Assembly (NCBI RefSeq): GCF_001298105.1
Contig: NZ_LGJH01000121.1
Location: 1-45,859 of the forward strand
Source: Novosphingobium sp. ST904
GTDB taxonomy: Bacteria > Pseudomonadota > Alphaproteobacteria > Sphingomonadales > Sphingomonadaceae
DNA length: 45,859 bases
Direction: 5' to 3'
Of this stretch, positions 9,159-17,530 are shown piece after piece. Below the pieces are notes generated by a model that did no database searches, was not told where the DNA came from, and worked only from the letters and a program-made list of their open reading frames with translations. The translations under genes and the position numbers were made by a program. How positions within the stretch are numbered: the first letter of the stretch is position 1; each line of letters opens with the position of its first letter.

Positions 9159-9755
9159 ATGGAGAATGCTAGGACGACTTGGCTGCGCAGGCACTTTCCA
9201 AGTGTAGGTTTTATCGCTGCGACAGCGCTGGTCGGCGGCGCGCTAGCGGGGATCGTCGTCTATGTGGGTGCCTATGACATCGGGGCGGATTCGCCGCACA
9301 CCAAACCGGTCTATTGGCTGATCGAGCAGCTCCGAGATCGTTCCATCGCCGTGCGATCTCGTGATGTGAATGTCCCGGCCAACCTTGGGGACGTGAAGCG
9401 GCTGCAGAGCGGGGCGGGGCTCTACACCGAGATGTGCAGCGGCTGCCATCTCGGGCCAGGACTGGAAAAGTCCGAAATCAGCCAGGGACTCTATCCGAGG
9501 GCGCCGGAGCTTTCCCGCGAGGAGCAAAGATCGCCAAAGGAGCAATTCTGGATCATCAAGCATGGGGTCAAGCTGACCGCGATGCCAGCTTGGGGTAAGA
9601 CCCATAGCGACGAACTGATCTGGGATATGGTGGCTTTCGTAAGGCAACTTCCGCGTATGTCACCCGCCCAATATCAGGCGGCAATAGCCAGTGCGCCCGA
9701 AGACCATGACGCGATGATGAAGGATATGCCCGGCATGACGAAGACGGCGCCATAG
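9159..9755 (+). CDS. Membrane-anchored c-type cytochrome
   Basis: A 198-residue protein with an N-terminal membrane anchor (VGFIAATALVGGALAGIVVY, about residues 16-35) and one haem-binding motif CSGCH near residue 92. A distal Met in LTAMPAWGKTH is a likely sixth haem ligand. The C-terminus is Met/His-containing (DHDAMMKDMPGMTK), consistent with copper exposure. The ATG at 9159 has a strong GGAGGAAG ribosome site. It is divergent from copCD and lies upstream of the sensor trio. It is probably a periplasmic electron carrier, possibly serving copper redox chemistry; a precise role is not established. Confidence 0.85.
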   Translation: MENARTTWLRRHFPSVGFIAATALVGGALAGIVVYVGAYDIGADSPHTKPVYWLIEQLRDRSIAVRSRDVNVPANLGDVKRLQSGAGLYTEMCSGCHLGPGLEKSEISQGLYPRAPELSREEQRSPKEQFWIIKHGVKLTAMPAWGKTHSDELIWDMVAFVRQLPRMSPAQYQAAIASAPEDHDAMMKDMPGMTKTAP

Positions 9756-9890
9756 CGTTGCGGCTGCTCCGTCGCTGTTGCTCAGATCTGCCCGCTATGT
9801 GCGATGCTTTGACGGACAGGCTGATAGAGGGGAAAGTAAAGAACACGTCCTGGGCCGTTGCCCCGGATTGATTGAGGATTGGACTTTTCG

Positions 9891-10172
9891 ATGGATACCG
9901 ACCTGGACCGGCTGCTGAGCCGCTTACGCAACGAACCGACGCATCCGGGGCTGATTGGTCTGGAGGATGCTGTGTTCCGACGCATAGCGGCATTGCCGCA
10001 GGTTTCGACCGCGTCTCAATTCCGCCTCGGTGCGGTCGCGGCTTTCGGAGCGGTACTGCTGGGTATCGCCAGCAATGGCTTTACGCCGCGTGCCGAGGCG
10101 TCGGTCACGCTATCGCCTTTCGGGCCATCAAATCCGCTTGCCCCTTCGACGCTGCTGGTAGGTTCTCAATGA
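9891..10172 (+). CDS. Small membrane anti-sigma factor, CnrY-like
   Basis: A 93-residue protein with a charged cytosolic N-terminus (MDTDLDRLLSRLRNEP), one transmembrane helix (LGAVAAFGAVLLGIA, about residues 44-59) and a short periplasmic tail containing SPFGPSNPLAPSTLLVG. CnrY of Cupriavidus is of similar size with the same topology and a comparable SPFG...LL tail. The next two genes encode a CnrX-like sensor and an ECF sigma factor, the same order as cnrYXH. It should hold the sigma factor at the membrane until the sensor signals. An alternative TTG start lies at 9879, too close to GAGGA. Identification rests on size, topology and context. Confidence 0.7.
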   Translation: MDTDLDRLLSRLRNEPTHPGLIGLEDAVFRRIAALPQVSTASQFRLGAVAAFGAVLLGIASNGFTPRAEASVTLSPFGPSNPLAPSTLLVGSQ

Positions 10173-10606
10173 AGCCCAAATTGCTCCTCCTCGTCGCCAT
10201 CGTCGCCTTTGCATCGGCGGTTGCGGGCGTGTTCCTGGGCCGCTACTTTTTCCCGCAGCCCAAGGCAGCCGGCGTCGAGCTCCACGATGTCTTGCACAGC
10301 AAGCTCGATCTGGATGATCGTCAGAAGGCCAAGATCGAGCTGCTAGAGCAGGGTTTCGCCGTGCGTCGGCGCGCGCTGGAGCTTGAACTGCGATCGGACA
10401 ATGCGCGTCTCGCAGCCGCGATCGAGGTCGAACATGGCGAAGGGCCGCGTGTGACCGCGGCCGTCGATCAGTCGCATCAGGCAATGGGCGAACTGCAAAA
10501 GGAAACGCTCGGGCACATCTTCGCCATGCGGCAAATCCTTCGCCCCGATCAGGCCAAGACCTTCGATCAGGCGGTGGTTCATGCGCTCACCGACGATGCA
10601 CGGTGA
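10169..10606 (+). CDS. Periplasmic metal sensor, CnrX-like
   Basis: A 145-residue membrane-anchored helical sensor: one N-terminal helix (LLLLVAIVAFASAVAGVFLG) then a periplasmic domain. The five metal ligands of CnrX (His42, His46, Glu63, His119, Met123) all have counterparts with a constant offset of three: His39 and His43 in LHDVLH, Glu60 in IELLEQGF, His116 and Met120 in LGHIFAMRQIL. The ATG overlaps the stop of the preceding anti-sigma gene (ATGA) and the gene ends by overlapping the sigma-factor start. CnrX responds to Ni/Co; the metal here is unknown, and the copper-gene surroundings make Cu, Ni or Co all possible. Confidence 0.85.
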   Translation: MKPKLLLLVAIVAFASAVAGVFLGRYFFPQPKAAGVELHDVLHSKLDLDDRQKAKIELLEQGFAVRRRALELELRSDNARLAAAIEVEHGEGPRVTAAVDQSHQAMGELQKETLGHIFAMRQILRPDQAKTFDQAVVHALTDDAR

Positions 10607-11175
10607 GTCTGGATCTCCAGGCGTGTTCGGACGGTGAACTAGCGGCACTGACGCTTGCCGGTCGGCAGTCGGCTTTCGCCGAGATTATGCGTCGGCACCA
10701 GACAGCGATATTTCGACTGGTGCGCGGCCTGGTCGGGAATGCCGAGGAAGCACTTGATCTCACGCAGGACTGCTTTGTATCCGCGTTCAGCCATCTGCGG
10801 AAATATGATGGTGCGCGTCCGTTGCGCGCCTGGCTATCCCGGATCGCGATTAACAAATGTCGCGATTGGCGCCGCCGCCAGAGGGTGCGGCAGCTCTTCA
10901 CATTTGGCTCCGCGCCGTCGGATGATGAGATTGAGCAAGTGCCGGATGACGCACCCTCCGCACATGCCAGTGCTGAATCGAAAATAGAGGTGGAGCGACT
11001 GTCGGCGGCGATCAGCGCATTGCCTGCCACGTTGCGTGAAGTCCTGATGCTCAGGACCGTCGAAGGGCTCAGTCAATCAGAGGCCGCCAAAGCGCTTTCC
11101 GTCAGTAGCAAGGCTGTGGAGACGCGCCTGTATCGCGCGCGCGCGCGCCTCGCAGAAATACTCGCTGAGGAATGA
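10603..11175 (+). CDS. ECF RNA polymerase sigma factor, CnrH-like
   Basis: A 190-residue group IV sigma factor. Region 2 covers about residues 25-85 (AEEALDLTQDCFVSAFSHLR, AWLSRIAINKCRDWRRR). Region 4 covers about 130-185 (LPATLREVLMLRTVEGLSQS, then SSKAVETRLYRARARL). The GTG start overlaps the stop of the CnrX-like gene (GTGA), so the three genes are translationally coupled. Released from the anti-sigma factor, it should direct transcription of target metal genes, plausibly including the downstream copper block. No matching -35/-10 pair for it was found with confidence. Confidence 0.88.
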   Translation: MSLDLQACSDGELAALTLAGRQSAFAEIMRRHQTAIFRLVRGLVGNAEEALDLTQDCFVSAFSHLRKYDGARPLRAWLSRIAINKCRDWRRRQRVRQLFTFGSAPSDDEIEQVPDDAPSAHASAESKIEVERLSAAISALPATLREVLMLRTVEGLSQSEAAKALSVSSKAVETRLYRARARLAEILAEE

Positions 11176-11268
11176 GGGGTGCGCGCTGCTCGCGCGTAAG
11201 GATAAAGAGATACCGCGCTTAAGCGTCTTTTCAGACCCAAAGTGCTGCACGTTGAACAAGGAGATATT

Positions 11269-13164
11269 ATGTCCCCCGGATTGAACCGCCGCGACCTTTT
11301 CCGCGGCGCTGCGCTGGCCGGCGGTGGCCTCGCATTGTCGGCATGGCTGCCGGCATGGGCTCAACCCATTTCGTCCGGGATTGCCAAGCCACTGCCAACG
11401 GTCAGCGGGAACGATATCACGCTCAAGATCGCGCATCAGATGATGATGATCGACGGCCGACAGAGCCATGCCATCGGCATCAATGGCACTGTGCCTGCGC
11501 CCCTCATCCGTCTGCGTCAGGGCCAAAACGTCCGCCTGTCGGTGATCAACGATCTCGAGGAAGACAGCTCGATCCACTGGCACGGCCTGCTTTTGCCGTT
11601 CCAGTTCGACGGCGTGCCCGGCATCAGCTTCCCCGGCATCAAGCCCAAGTCGACCTTTGTCTATGAGTTCCCCATCGTCCAGGCTGGCACCTATTGGTAT
11701 CATAGCCATTCGGGGCTGCAGGAGCAGTTAGGTCATTACGGACCGATTGTCATCGACCCGGAAGGCGAGGATCCGATTCAGTCGGATCGAGAGCATGTCA
11801 TCGTGCTCTCCGACCATAGCCAGATGCATCCGCACGCAATTTTCCGGAAGCTCAAGCAGGTCGGCGGTGGCTATTTCAATTATCAGCGGCAAACGCTGGC
11901 CGGTTTGCTGGCCAAGGAAGACCAACCCCTCAAGGACCGACTTGACTGGGGCAATATGCGGATGGATCCGACCGACGTGTCCGATGTCACGGGCTCGACC
12001 TATACCTATCTCGTGAATGGGCATGGCCCACGGGACAACTGGACCGCGCTTTTCAAGCCAGGTGAGCGCGTTCGCCTGCGTTTCGTCAATGCCTCCGCGA
12101 TGACGACGTTCAATGTCCGGATTCCCGGTCTCAAACTTACGGTTGTTCAGGCCGACGGGCTCAATGTCAGGCCGGTCGAGGTCGACGAGTTTCAGATCGC
12201 GGTTGCCGAGACCTATGATGTCATCGTTACTCCGACCGATGATCGCGCCTACACGCTGGTCGGTGAATCCGTTGATCGTTCGGGCATGGCACGCGCCACA
12301 CTGGCTCCGCGTGAAGGCATGACGGCCGAAGTTCCGCCGCTCCGCAAGCGGCCCCTTGCCGATATGAAGGACATGGGCATGGGGGACATGGATATGAGCG
12401 GCATGTCCGGCATGGACCACGCAGCAATGGGGCATGACATGTCTGCCGGCGGAGCTGCCGCGGGCGGGATGGCAGGCATGGATATGGGGGCCGGCGCGTC
12501 GATGCCAAGCATGCAAAAACCGGCGGATAGTTCCATGGCCAACATGCCCGGAATGGGCAGCGGGTCCGGTGATACAATGGGCGGCATGGCGATGGGCGGA
12601 ATGGGCGGCATGAACATGCGCGACGCCAGCAAAGCGCCGCAGGTTAAGATGGGACCGGGTGTCCAGACGATCTCGCCCATGCCGATGGATCGCACGGGAG
12701 AACCGGGACAGGGTCTCGAAGACGTTGGCCACCGGGTTCTTGTCTATCGCGATCTCATGGCGGTGGAGCGCAACCCCGATGTTCGCGCGCCAGACCGCGC
12801 GATGGAAATCCACCTGACCGGGAATATGGAACGCTATATGTGGTCGTTCGATGGGGTGAAGCTCAGTGACAAGCGCGAGCCCATTCCCTTTATCGAAAAC
12901 GAAAGGGTCCGCGTCACGCTCGTCAATGACACGATGATGTCGCACCCGATCCATCTTCATGGGCATTTCTTCGAGCTGGTGACCGGGCATGGCGAGTATT
13001 CGCCGCGCAAACACACCGTCAATGTCGCACCAGGAGGCAAGGTAAGTTTCGACGTCACCGCAGACGCAGTCGGCGACTGGGCGTTTCACTGCCATATGCT
13101 CTATCACATGCATGCCGGGATGATGCGCGTCGTCTCTGTCCGTCCCCGGGGAGATGCCGCATGA
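11269..13164 (+). CDS. copA: CopA-type multicopper oxidase, periplasmic
   Basis: A 631-residue oxidase with a Tat signal (LNRRDLFRGAALAGGG). Copper-site motifs appear in order: SSIHWHGLLLP and TYWYHSHSGLQEQ near the N-terminus, then SHPIHLHGHFFEL and AFHCHMLYHMHAGMM at the C-terminus, which supply the type 1, 2 and 3 centres. Between them is a Met-rich segment (about residues 365-455, many MxGM/MxM repeats) that binds Cu(I). The ATG at 11269 has an AAGGAGATA ribosome site. It oxidises Cu(I) to less toxic Cu(II) in the periplasm. It overlaps copB by four bases. Confidence 0.95.
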   Translation: MSPGLNRRDLFRGAALAGGGLALSAWLPAWAQPISSGIAKPLPTVSGNDITLKIAHQMMMIDGRQSHAIGINGTVPAPLIRLRQGQNVRLSVINDLEEDSSIHWHGLLLPFQFDGVPGISFPGIKPKSTFVYEFPIVQAGTYWYHSHSGLQEQLGHYGPIVIDPEGEDPIQSDREHVIVLSDHSQMHPHAIFRKLKQVGGGYFNYQRQTLAGLLAKEDQPLKDRLDWGNMRMDPTDVSDVTGSTYTYLVNGHGPRDNWTALFKPGERVRLRFVNASAMTTFNVRIPGLKLTVVQADGLNVRPVEVDEFQIAVAETYDVIVTPTDDRAYTLVGESVDRSGMARATLAPREGMTAEVPPLRKRPLADMKDMGMGDMDMSGMSGMDHAAMGHDMSAGGAAAGGMAGMDMGAGASMPSMQKPADSSMANMPGMGSGSGDTMGGMAMGGMGGMNMRDASKAPQVKMGPGVQTISPMPMDRTGEPGQGLEDVGHRVLVYRDLMAVERNPDVRAPDRAMEIHLTGNMERYMWSFDGVKLSDKREPIPFIENERVRVTLVNDTMMSHPIHLHGHFFELVTGHGEYSPRKHTVNVAPGGKVSFDVTADAVGDWAFHCHMLYHMHAGMMRVVSVRPRGDAA

Positions 13165-14424
13165 AGTCGCTTCTCCTTCTGATCGGCGCGGCCCCGCTCG
13201 CCTTGGCGACCCCAGTCAGCGCGCAGTCGATGCAGAATATGCCGGGCATGAACATGCCTGCTGCTCAGCCAGCGGCGAAGAAAAAGCCGGTGGCCAAGCC
13301 AGCAAGCCAGCCCAGGCGCGCCGCTGCGCCCACGGCTAAGGGCAAGCCTGCCACCCCGAAGCGCCGGGCACCGGCAGCAAAACCCAAGTCGGCGCCGCAC
13401 GACATGTCGGCATGGGGGCTATGTCCGGCATGGAGATGCCCGGTGACAAGACGCCTCCAACGGCTGACCCGCATGCCGGCCACGACATGTCCGGCATGCT
13501 GGCATGACCATGCCCGATGGGGCGGGCGGTACGATGAAACACGACATGCCCGGCATGGACATGCAGGCGGCACCCGGCGGTCAGCCGATGCAGCACGATA
13601 TGTCGTCGATGCCCGGCATGGCGATGGATGGGCCGATGGCAGCCCATGGCGCTGGTGGCACCAGTCTCATGCCCGGCAACGCCCCTGCACCCCAACCTCC
13701 TACCGACAACTATGCCGACCGCGTCTACAAAAACGGCGAGATGGCGGCTTCGCGTACCATGCTGCATAAGGAACATGGCGGCTCATCCAGCTCGATGATC
13801 CTGTTCAATCTGGCGGAATATCAGGTCCGTAACGGCCGCGACGGCTATCGGTGGGACGGGGAGGCGTGGTTCGGCAAGGATCTCGATCGGCTGGTGGTCA
13901 AGACAGAGGGTGAGGGCGTTCTTGCTGGCAGAAGCGGCACCTACATGGAGACCGCAGAAGTTCAGGCGCTCTACAGTCGTGCACTCGACCCTTATTGGAA
14001 CCTCCAGGCGGGTGTCCGTTACGATTTCAAACCCAACCCATCCCGTACTTATGCGACGATCGGTATTGAGGGGGTGGCGCCTTACTGGTTTGAGACCGAG
14101 GCTGCCCTGTTTCTGTCGAACAAAGGCGAGGTGTTGGGGCGGATCGAGGGCTATTATGATCAGCGTATCACGCAACGCCTCATTCTCCAGCCGCGCCTGG
14201 AAGTGAACCTTTCAGCACAAAATGTCCCGGAGACGCGGATTGGAGCGGGCATCACGAACGCCGAATTGGGACTGCGTTTGCGTTACGAACTGCGCCGCGA
14301 ATTTGCCCCCTACATCGGCGTTTCTTACGACCGAAAGTTCGGGCGGACGGCGGACTATGCACGCTCAGACGGAGGGGACGTGAAGGCGGCCAGCTTTGTA
14401 ATCGGTGTTCGGACCTGGTTCTGA
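13161..14424 (+). pseudogene. copB: CopB outer-membrane copper-resistance protein, two frameshifts
   Basis: The start ATG overlaps the copA stop. A signal peptide (LLLLIGAAPLALATPVSAQS) is followed by a Lys/Ala/Pro-rich stretch and then Met/His-rich repeats such as GMEMPGDK and HAGHDMSGM. The C-terminal part from about 13700 is the conserved CopB beta-barrel (RVYKNGEMAA to FVIGVRTWF). The frame breaks near 13410 and again near 13501; in both places one G restored to a GG pair (tcgggcatg, ctgggcatg) joins the frames. Repaired, the product is about 421 residues. CopB is thought to bind or export copper at the outer membrane. Confidence 0.88.
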
Positions 14425-15140
14425 GAAGCGCCAAACTCCGCTTCCACATCGGGGCTAGCCGCGTTCATCGCTGGTTAGCCCTGGTTATCGGCGTCCAGCT
14501 GCTGCTTTGGTTTGCGAGCGGTCTTGTCATGAGCCTGTTGCCGATCGAGCGAGTCCGCGGTGAACATCTCGTCGAGCGATCGTCGCCGGCGATATTGGAA
14601 CAGTCGAGATCGCGCGCGCCGTTGGACCTAGTGTTGCGCGCGGCGACCAGACCCGTGCGTGAAGTCCGATATCGCGCGCTGCTCGGCCGCGAGATTGCGG
14701 AGGTCGAGTCTATCGATGGGACGATCTCACTCCACGATGCAGAAACAGGTCGTCGACTTGGTCCCGTGAACGCTGCGATGGCTCGCGCGGTGGCGATACA
14801 GGCCTACCGTGGTACGTCGGAGCCGCCGAGCGTGCGCCTGGTTGTGGCGTCGACCCCAGAATTCAAGGGCGTCCTGCCGGCCTGGCGGGTGGACTTCCCT
14901 GACCGCGAAGCGACCCGCGTCTATGTTGCCCAGAATAGTGGTCGGATCGTCGCTGTGAGAAATGGAACGTGGCGCCTGTACGATTTCTTCTGGGCGCTCC
15001 ACATCATGGATTGGAAAAACCACGAAAATTTCAACACGCCGTGGTTGATGGCGTTTGCCGCAGGTGGTCTCGCATTGGCGATCGCGGGTTCGGCACTTTT
15101 GTATCTTCGGTGGCCGCGAAAGCGACGCCGCACGGGTTGA
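14421..15140 (+). CDS. PepSY-domain membrane protein, start unclear
   Basis: The frame has two membrane helices, LVIGVQLLLWFASGLVMSLL near the N-terminus and MAFAAGGLALAIAGSALLYL near the C-terminus, around a periplasmic part with a PepSY-like fold ending WRLYDFFWALHIMDW. The first ATG in frame (14529) would remove most of the first helix. The open frame runs upstream through LRSAKLRFHIGASRVHRWL to overlap the copB stop, without ATG, GTG or TTG. Either the start is a rare CTG (14421) or an indel hides it. Similar proteins are found in copper clusters and may reduce metal or support CopA/CopB; that role is inferred. Confidence 0.7.
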   Translation: MRSAKLRFHIGASRVHRWLALVIGVQLLLWFASGLVMSLLPIERVRGEHLVERSSPAILEQSRSRAPLDLVLRAATRPVREVRYRALLGREIAEVESIDGTISLHDAETGRRLGPVNAAMARAVAIQAYRGTSEPPSVRLVVASTPEFKGVLPAWRVDFPDREATRVYVAQNSGRIVAVRNGTWRLYDFFWALHIMDWKNHENFNTPWLMAFAAGGLALAIAGSALLYLRWPRKRRRTG

Positions 15141-15182
15141 ATAGTCAAGCAGGATCGGGGCGGGGGCCAAAGGAGACGACCA

Positions 15183-15629
15183 ATGATGAAAAATGCCTAT
15201 GCGAGCCTCGCCCTGCAGACCTTGGTTGGCGGCGTCATCATGTATCTGGTGATGTTCGTCATGATCGACAGCTTGGGGAGCTTCTACAACAACCTGAATA
15301 TGCTCTACATGACGCTAATGATGGTGGCGCCCATGGTGGTGCTGATGGTCCTCGCGATGGGCCATATGTTCCCGTCGAAAAAGGCAAACGCGGCCCTTAT
15401 ATTAGGGTCAGTTGCGATATTCGCCGGATCATTTGCCCTCATCCGCACGCAAACAACGATCGGCGATACAGCATTCCTCCGATCGATGATCCCGCATCAT
15501 TCGGGCGCGATCCTGATGTGCCGCGAGGCCTCCTTGAAGGATCCGGAAATCGTTCGTCTGTGCAGCGGCATCGAGGAATCTCAGCGCCGCGAAATCGATG
15601 AAATGAAGGCTATTCTAGCCCGCAAGTAG
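15183..15629 (+). CDS. DUF305-family membrane protein
   Basis: A 148-residue protein with three hydrophobic helices (residues about 8-30, 37-60 and 70-88), rich in Met in the first two, and a C-terminal DUF305 core FLRSMIPHHSGAILMCREAS. DUF305 proteins are ferritin-like helical proteins common in copper and silver islands; the HH pair and Met/Cys could bind metal. It follows the PepSY gene on the same strand, with AAAGGAG just upstream of ATG 15183. Confidence 0.85.
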   Translation: MMKNAYASLALQTLVGGVIMYLVMFVMIDSLGSFYNNLNMLYMTLMMVAPMVVLMVLAMGHMFPSKKANAALILGSVAIFAGSFALIRTQTTIGDTAFLRSMIPHHSGAILMCREASLKDPEIVRLCSGIEESQRREIDEMKAILARK

Positions 15630-15724
15630 GCTTCGCGCTCCCGTTCCCGTAAATTTTGTGCCGCCTCACGAGGGAAATGGCGCGCCCATGCGTATTATCA
15701 ATGCGGGGCGCTGAGGAGAGAATT

Positions 15725-16096
15725 GTGAAGAAAATAGTCCCCATCATCATCGCTGGATTGGTGGCCGCGCCGGCGATCGCCCAAATGCAGGGCATGGACC
15801 ATAGCAAGATGGACATGCGCCAGACCATGAACCCCACGCCAGCCAATCCTTACCCGCCTGCAGAAATGGAGATGCATCAGAAGATGATGTCCGCCACGGG
15901 CAGCGATGCAACGGAGACCTGGGTGCGCAAGATGATCGAGCATCATCGCGGTGCGATTGCGATGTCACGCATCGTTTTGCGCGACACCAAGGACGCGCAG
16001 GTCCGAATGGTGGCGAACAAGTCAATCACCGAGCAAACGCGAGAAGTGGGCGAGCTTCAAGGCTGGCTGAGAGCCCACAACAAGCGCGCCCAATAG
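15725..16096 (+). CDS. Periplasmic DUF305 protein
   Basis: A 123-residue exported protein. The signal peptide (KKIVPIIIAGLVAAPAIAQ) is followed by a Met/His-rich segment (MQGMDHSKMDMRQTM) and the DUF305 core KMIEHHRGAIAMSRIVL. The GTG at 15725 is chosen because the signal peptide begins there and GAGGAGAG lies upstream. It is probably a periplasmic copper-binding or copper-carrying protein, complementing the membrane-bound DUF305 protein just upstream. Confidence 0.85.
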   Translation: MKKIVPIIIAGLVAAPAIAQMQGMDHSKMDMRQTMNPTPANPYPPAEMEMHQKMMSATGSDATETWVRKMIEHHRGAIAMSRIVLRDTKDAQVRMVANKSITEQTREVGELQGWLRAHNKRAQ

Positions 16097-16105
16097 ACCT
16101 TTCCT

Positions 16106-16125
16106 CCCCCGCCCAGGGGCGGGGG
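16106..16125 (+). terminator. Strong GC hairpin between DUF305 and DUF411 genes
   Basis: CCCCCGCCC (16106-16114) pairs with GGGCGGGGG (16117-16125) around a minimal loop. No U-run follows, so it may act as a processing or stability element within the operon, or as a weak terminator, instead of a classical intrinsic terminator. Confidence 0.55.
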
Positions 16126-16142
16126 AACCAATAAGGGATCGT

Positions 16143-16586
16143 ATGACACTCAAATTTGCCCTCGCTGCGTTCATAGCAGCCTTCTCCGTCGCCAGCGCCG
16201 AAGCTGCCCCGATCATCATGCATCGTGACCCTGGTTGCGGTTGCTGCGAACAGTGGGCGGCCCAGGTGCGCAGACAATTTGGACAAAGCGTCAATATCGT
16301 CGACGACCAGCAACGCGGCCGCTTTCAACGCGCTCAAGGCGTGCCCGCTGCGCTGGCATCATGCCATACTGCAATTGTCGATGGCATAGTTTTCGAGGGC
16401 CACGTTCCCATTGCCGACATGAAGCGCGCGATCGCGAAGCGCCCGAAGGGCGTAAAGGGATTGGCCGTAGCGGGCATGCCGCTGGGTTCTCCGGGGATGG
16501 AAGTCCCCGGCCAAAAACCACAACCCTACTCTGTCATCGCCTTCGGATCGGCGGGTCAGACGGTATTTGCCCGACACGGCGGGTGA
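16143..16586 (+). CDS. DUF411-family periplasmic metal-binding protein
   Basis: A 147-residue exported protein: signal peptide ending ASAEA, then the DUF411 motif IIMHRDPGCGCCEQWAAQVR with a CxCC cluster, and a later Cys/His pair in LASCHTAIVDG. The motif GHVPIADMKRAI is typical of the family. These proteins are regularly found with copper genes, and the conserved Cys residues suggest Cu(I) binding; the exact function is not established. Confidence 0.85.
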   Translation: MTLKFALAAFIAAFSVASAEAAPIIMHRDPGCGCCEQWAAQVRRQFGQSVNIVDDQQRGRFQRAQGVPAALASCHTAIVDGIVFEGHVPIADMKRAIAKRPKGVKGLAVAGMPLGSPGMEVPGQKPQPYSVIAFGSAGQTVFARHGG

Positions 16587-16632
16587 CCATCTCGTTGATC
16601 TTTGATGCTACGAGGCGTAATAAATAACGGCT

Positions 16633-17007
16633 GTGAAACGCGTTTTGCAACTTCTTCTCCTTCTGGGAGCCATGGTTGGCTTGATTGGCCAAGCGGCGGC
16701 CTTTGCGTCCGCTCCGCCTGCGATGTCCGCCCCAATGGCCACGTCTGTGCAGGCCGTGGCTGGGATGTCGGAAGACTGCATGAAGATAATGGCACAGCAG
16801 CAACAACCTGCTCAGAAGCCTTGCAAGGGCATAACCCTGGAATGCATCGCGGCCATGGGCTGCGTCGTTCCGCTGGCCGTTCGTAATGACGCGCCTATGC
16901 TGGAAGCACGCGAAGCCAGTCCAGCTCTGCCCTTCTGGGCAACCATCACTGTCCTGCACGGCAGTGACCTCACTCCCGAACCGGAACCACCGACTCTCCT
17001 TGGCTGA
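16633..17007 (+). CDS. Small exported Cys/Met-containing protein of unknown function
   Basis: A 124-residue product with a GTG start and a clear signal peptide (VLQLLLLLGAMVGLIGQAAA). The mature part contains four Cys (SEDCMKIM, QKPCKGITLECIAAMGC) and several Met. I do not recognise a domain. Its place between DUF411 and another small Cys/Met protein suggests a periplasmic metal-binding role, which is inference. Confidence 0.65.
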   Translation: MKRVLQLLLLLGAMVGLIGQAAAFASAPPAMSAPMATSVQAVAGMSEDCMKIMAQQQQPAQKPCKGITLECIAAMGCVVPLAVRNDAPMLEAREASPALPFWATITVLHGSDLTPEPEPPTLLG

Positions 17008-17110
17008 TCGACACCGGCTGCCAGGCTGACAGGATTCTTGCGTCTATCGCGCATCTGAAAATCCTGTCTGACCCGCGGCTACCACGATATTTTGCCCAAG
17101 GATTACAGTC

Positions 17111-17395
17111 ATGAAGAACCGTGTTTTCTATGCCCTGCTGGGCATTGCGCTTGCCGCTCCCGTTGCCGCTTTCGCCGGCGAACCCAACACAAACTCGCAG
17201 TCTGGCCATTATGAATGGCGTCAATCGCCAAACTATGGCCCGCGTGCGCCATCTATGAGCCCCCGTCGCGTCTGGGTGCCCGATGCTCCGCAGATGGCGA
17301 ACTGCAACTGCGACATGATGAAGATGAGCGCGGCGGACTGCATGAAGGAGATGCATAGCATGGCATCGCCTTCGTCGGCTCCCTCGGCCGGCTAG
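17111..17395 (+). CDS. Small exported Met/Cys-rich protein of unknown function
   Basis: A 94-residue product with a signal peptide (VFYALLGIALAAPVAAFAGE). The C-terminal third is dense in potential Cu(I) ligands: MANCNCDMMKMSAADCMKEM. It has no recognised family. It is preceded by an inverted repeat (gacaggatt 17028-17036 with aatcctgtc 17060-17068) in its leader. Likely a periplasmic copper chelator or chaperone by composition and context. Confidence 0.65.
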   Translation: MKNRVFYALLGIALAAPVAAFAGEPNTNSQSGHYEWRQSPNYGPRAPSMSPRRVWVPDAPQMANCNCDMMKMSAADCMKEMHSMASPSSAPSAG

Positions 17396-17404
17396 GCACA
17401 GCCT

Positions 17405-17476
17405 CTGGCCGTGTAAGGTCGCATAGACGGCCAGGCCAGCAGTGGCGGCGGGATTGCCCCCATCCCGCCGCCACTG
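17405..17476 (+). terminator. Two tandem hairpins between the copper cassette and cusCBAF
   Basis: The first hairpin pairs ctggccgt (17405-17412) with acggccag (17427-17434). The second is a perfect 15-base inverted repeat, cagtggcggcgggat (17440-17454) with its complement at 17462-17476 and a 7-base loop. No U-run follows. They probably end or damp transcription entering the cus genes. Confidence 0.6.
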
Positions 17477-17530
17477 ACATGCCTGCCAGAGTGCGCGACG
17501 CCGGCCTGATCCTCCGATCAGGAGTTTTCC

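Noticed and set aside
11216..11225. Palindrome cgcttaagcg followed by T-rich sequence before copA, considered as a terminator or operator
   Set aside because: Only 5-base arms without a loop; too short to be distinguished from chance.
12361..12640. Short repeating ATG-GGC-type pattern, considered as a DNA repeat array
   Set aside because: It encodes the Met-rich segment of CopA; the units vary and stay in frame, so it is protein repetition only.
11728..13113. Long minus-strand frame (461 codons) inside the multicopper oxidase gene
   Set aside because: It is the antisense of a well-supported oxidase in high-GC DNA and has low-complexity His/Arg composition with no domain.
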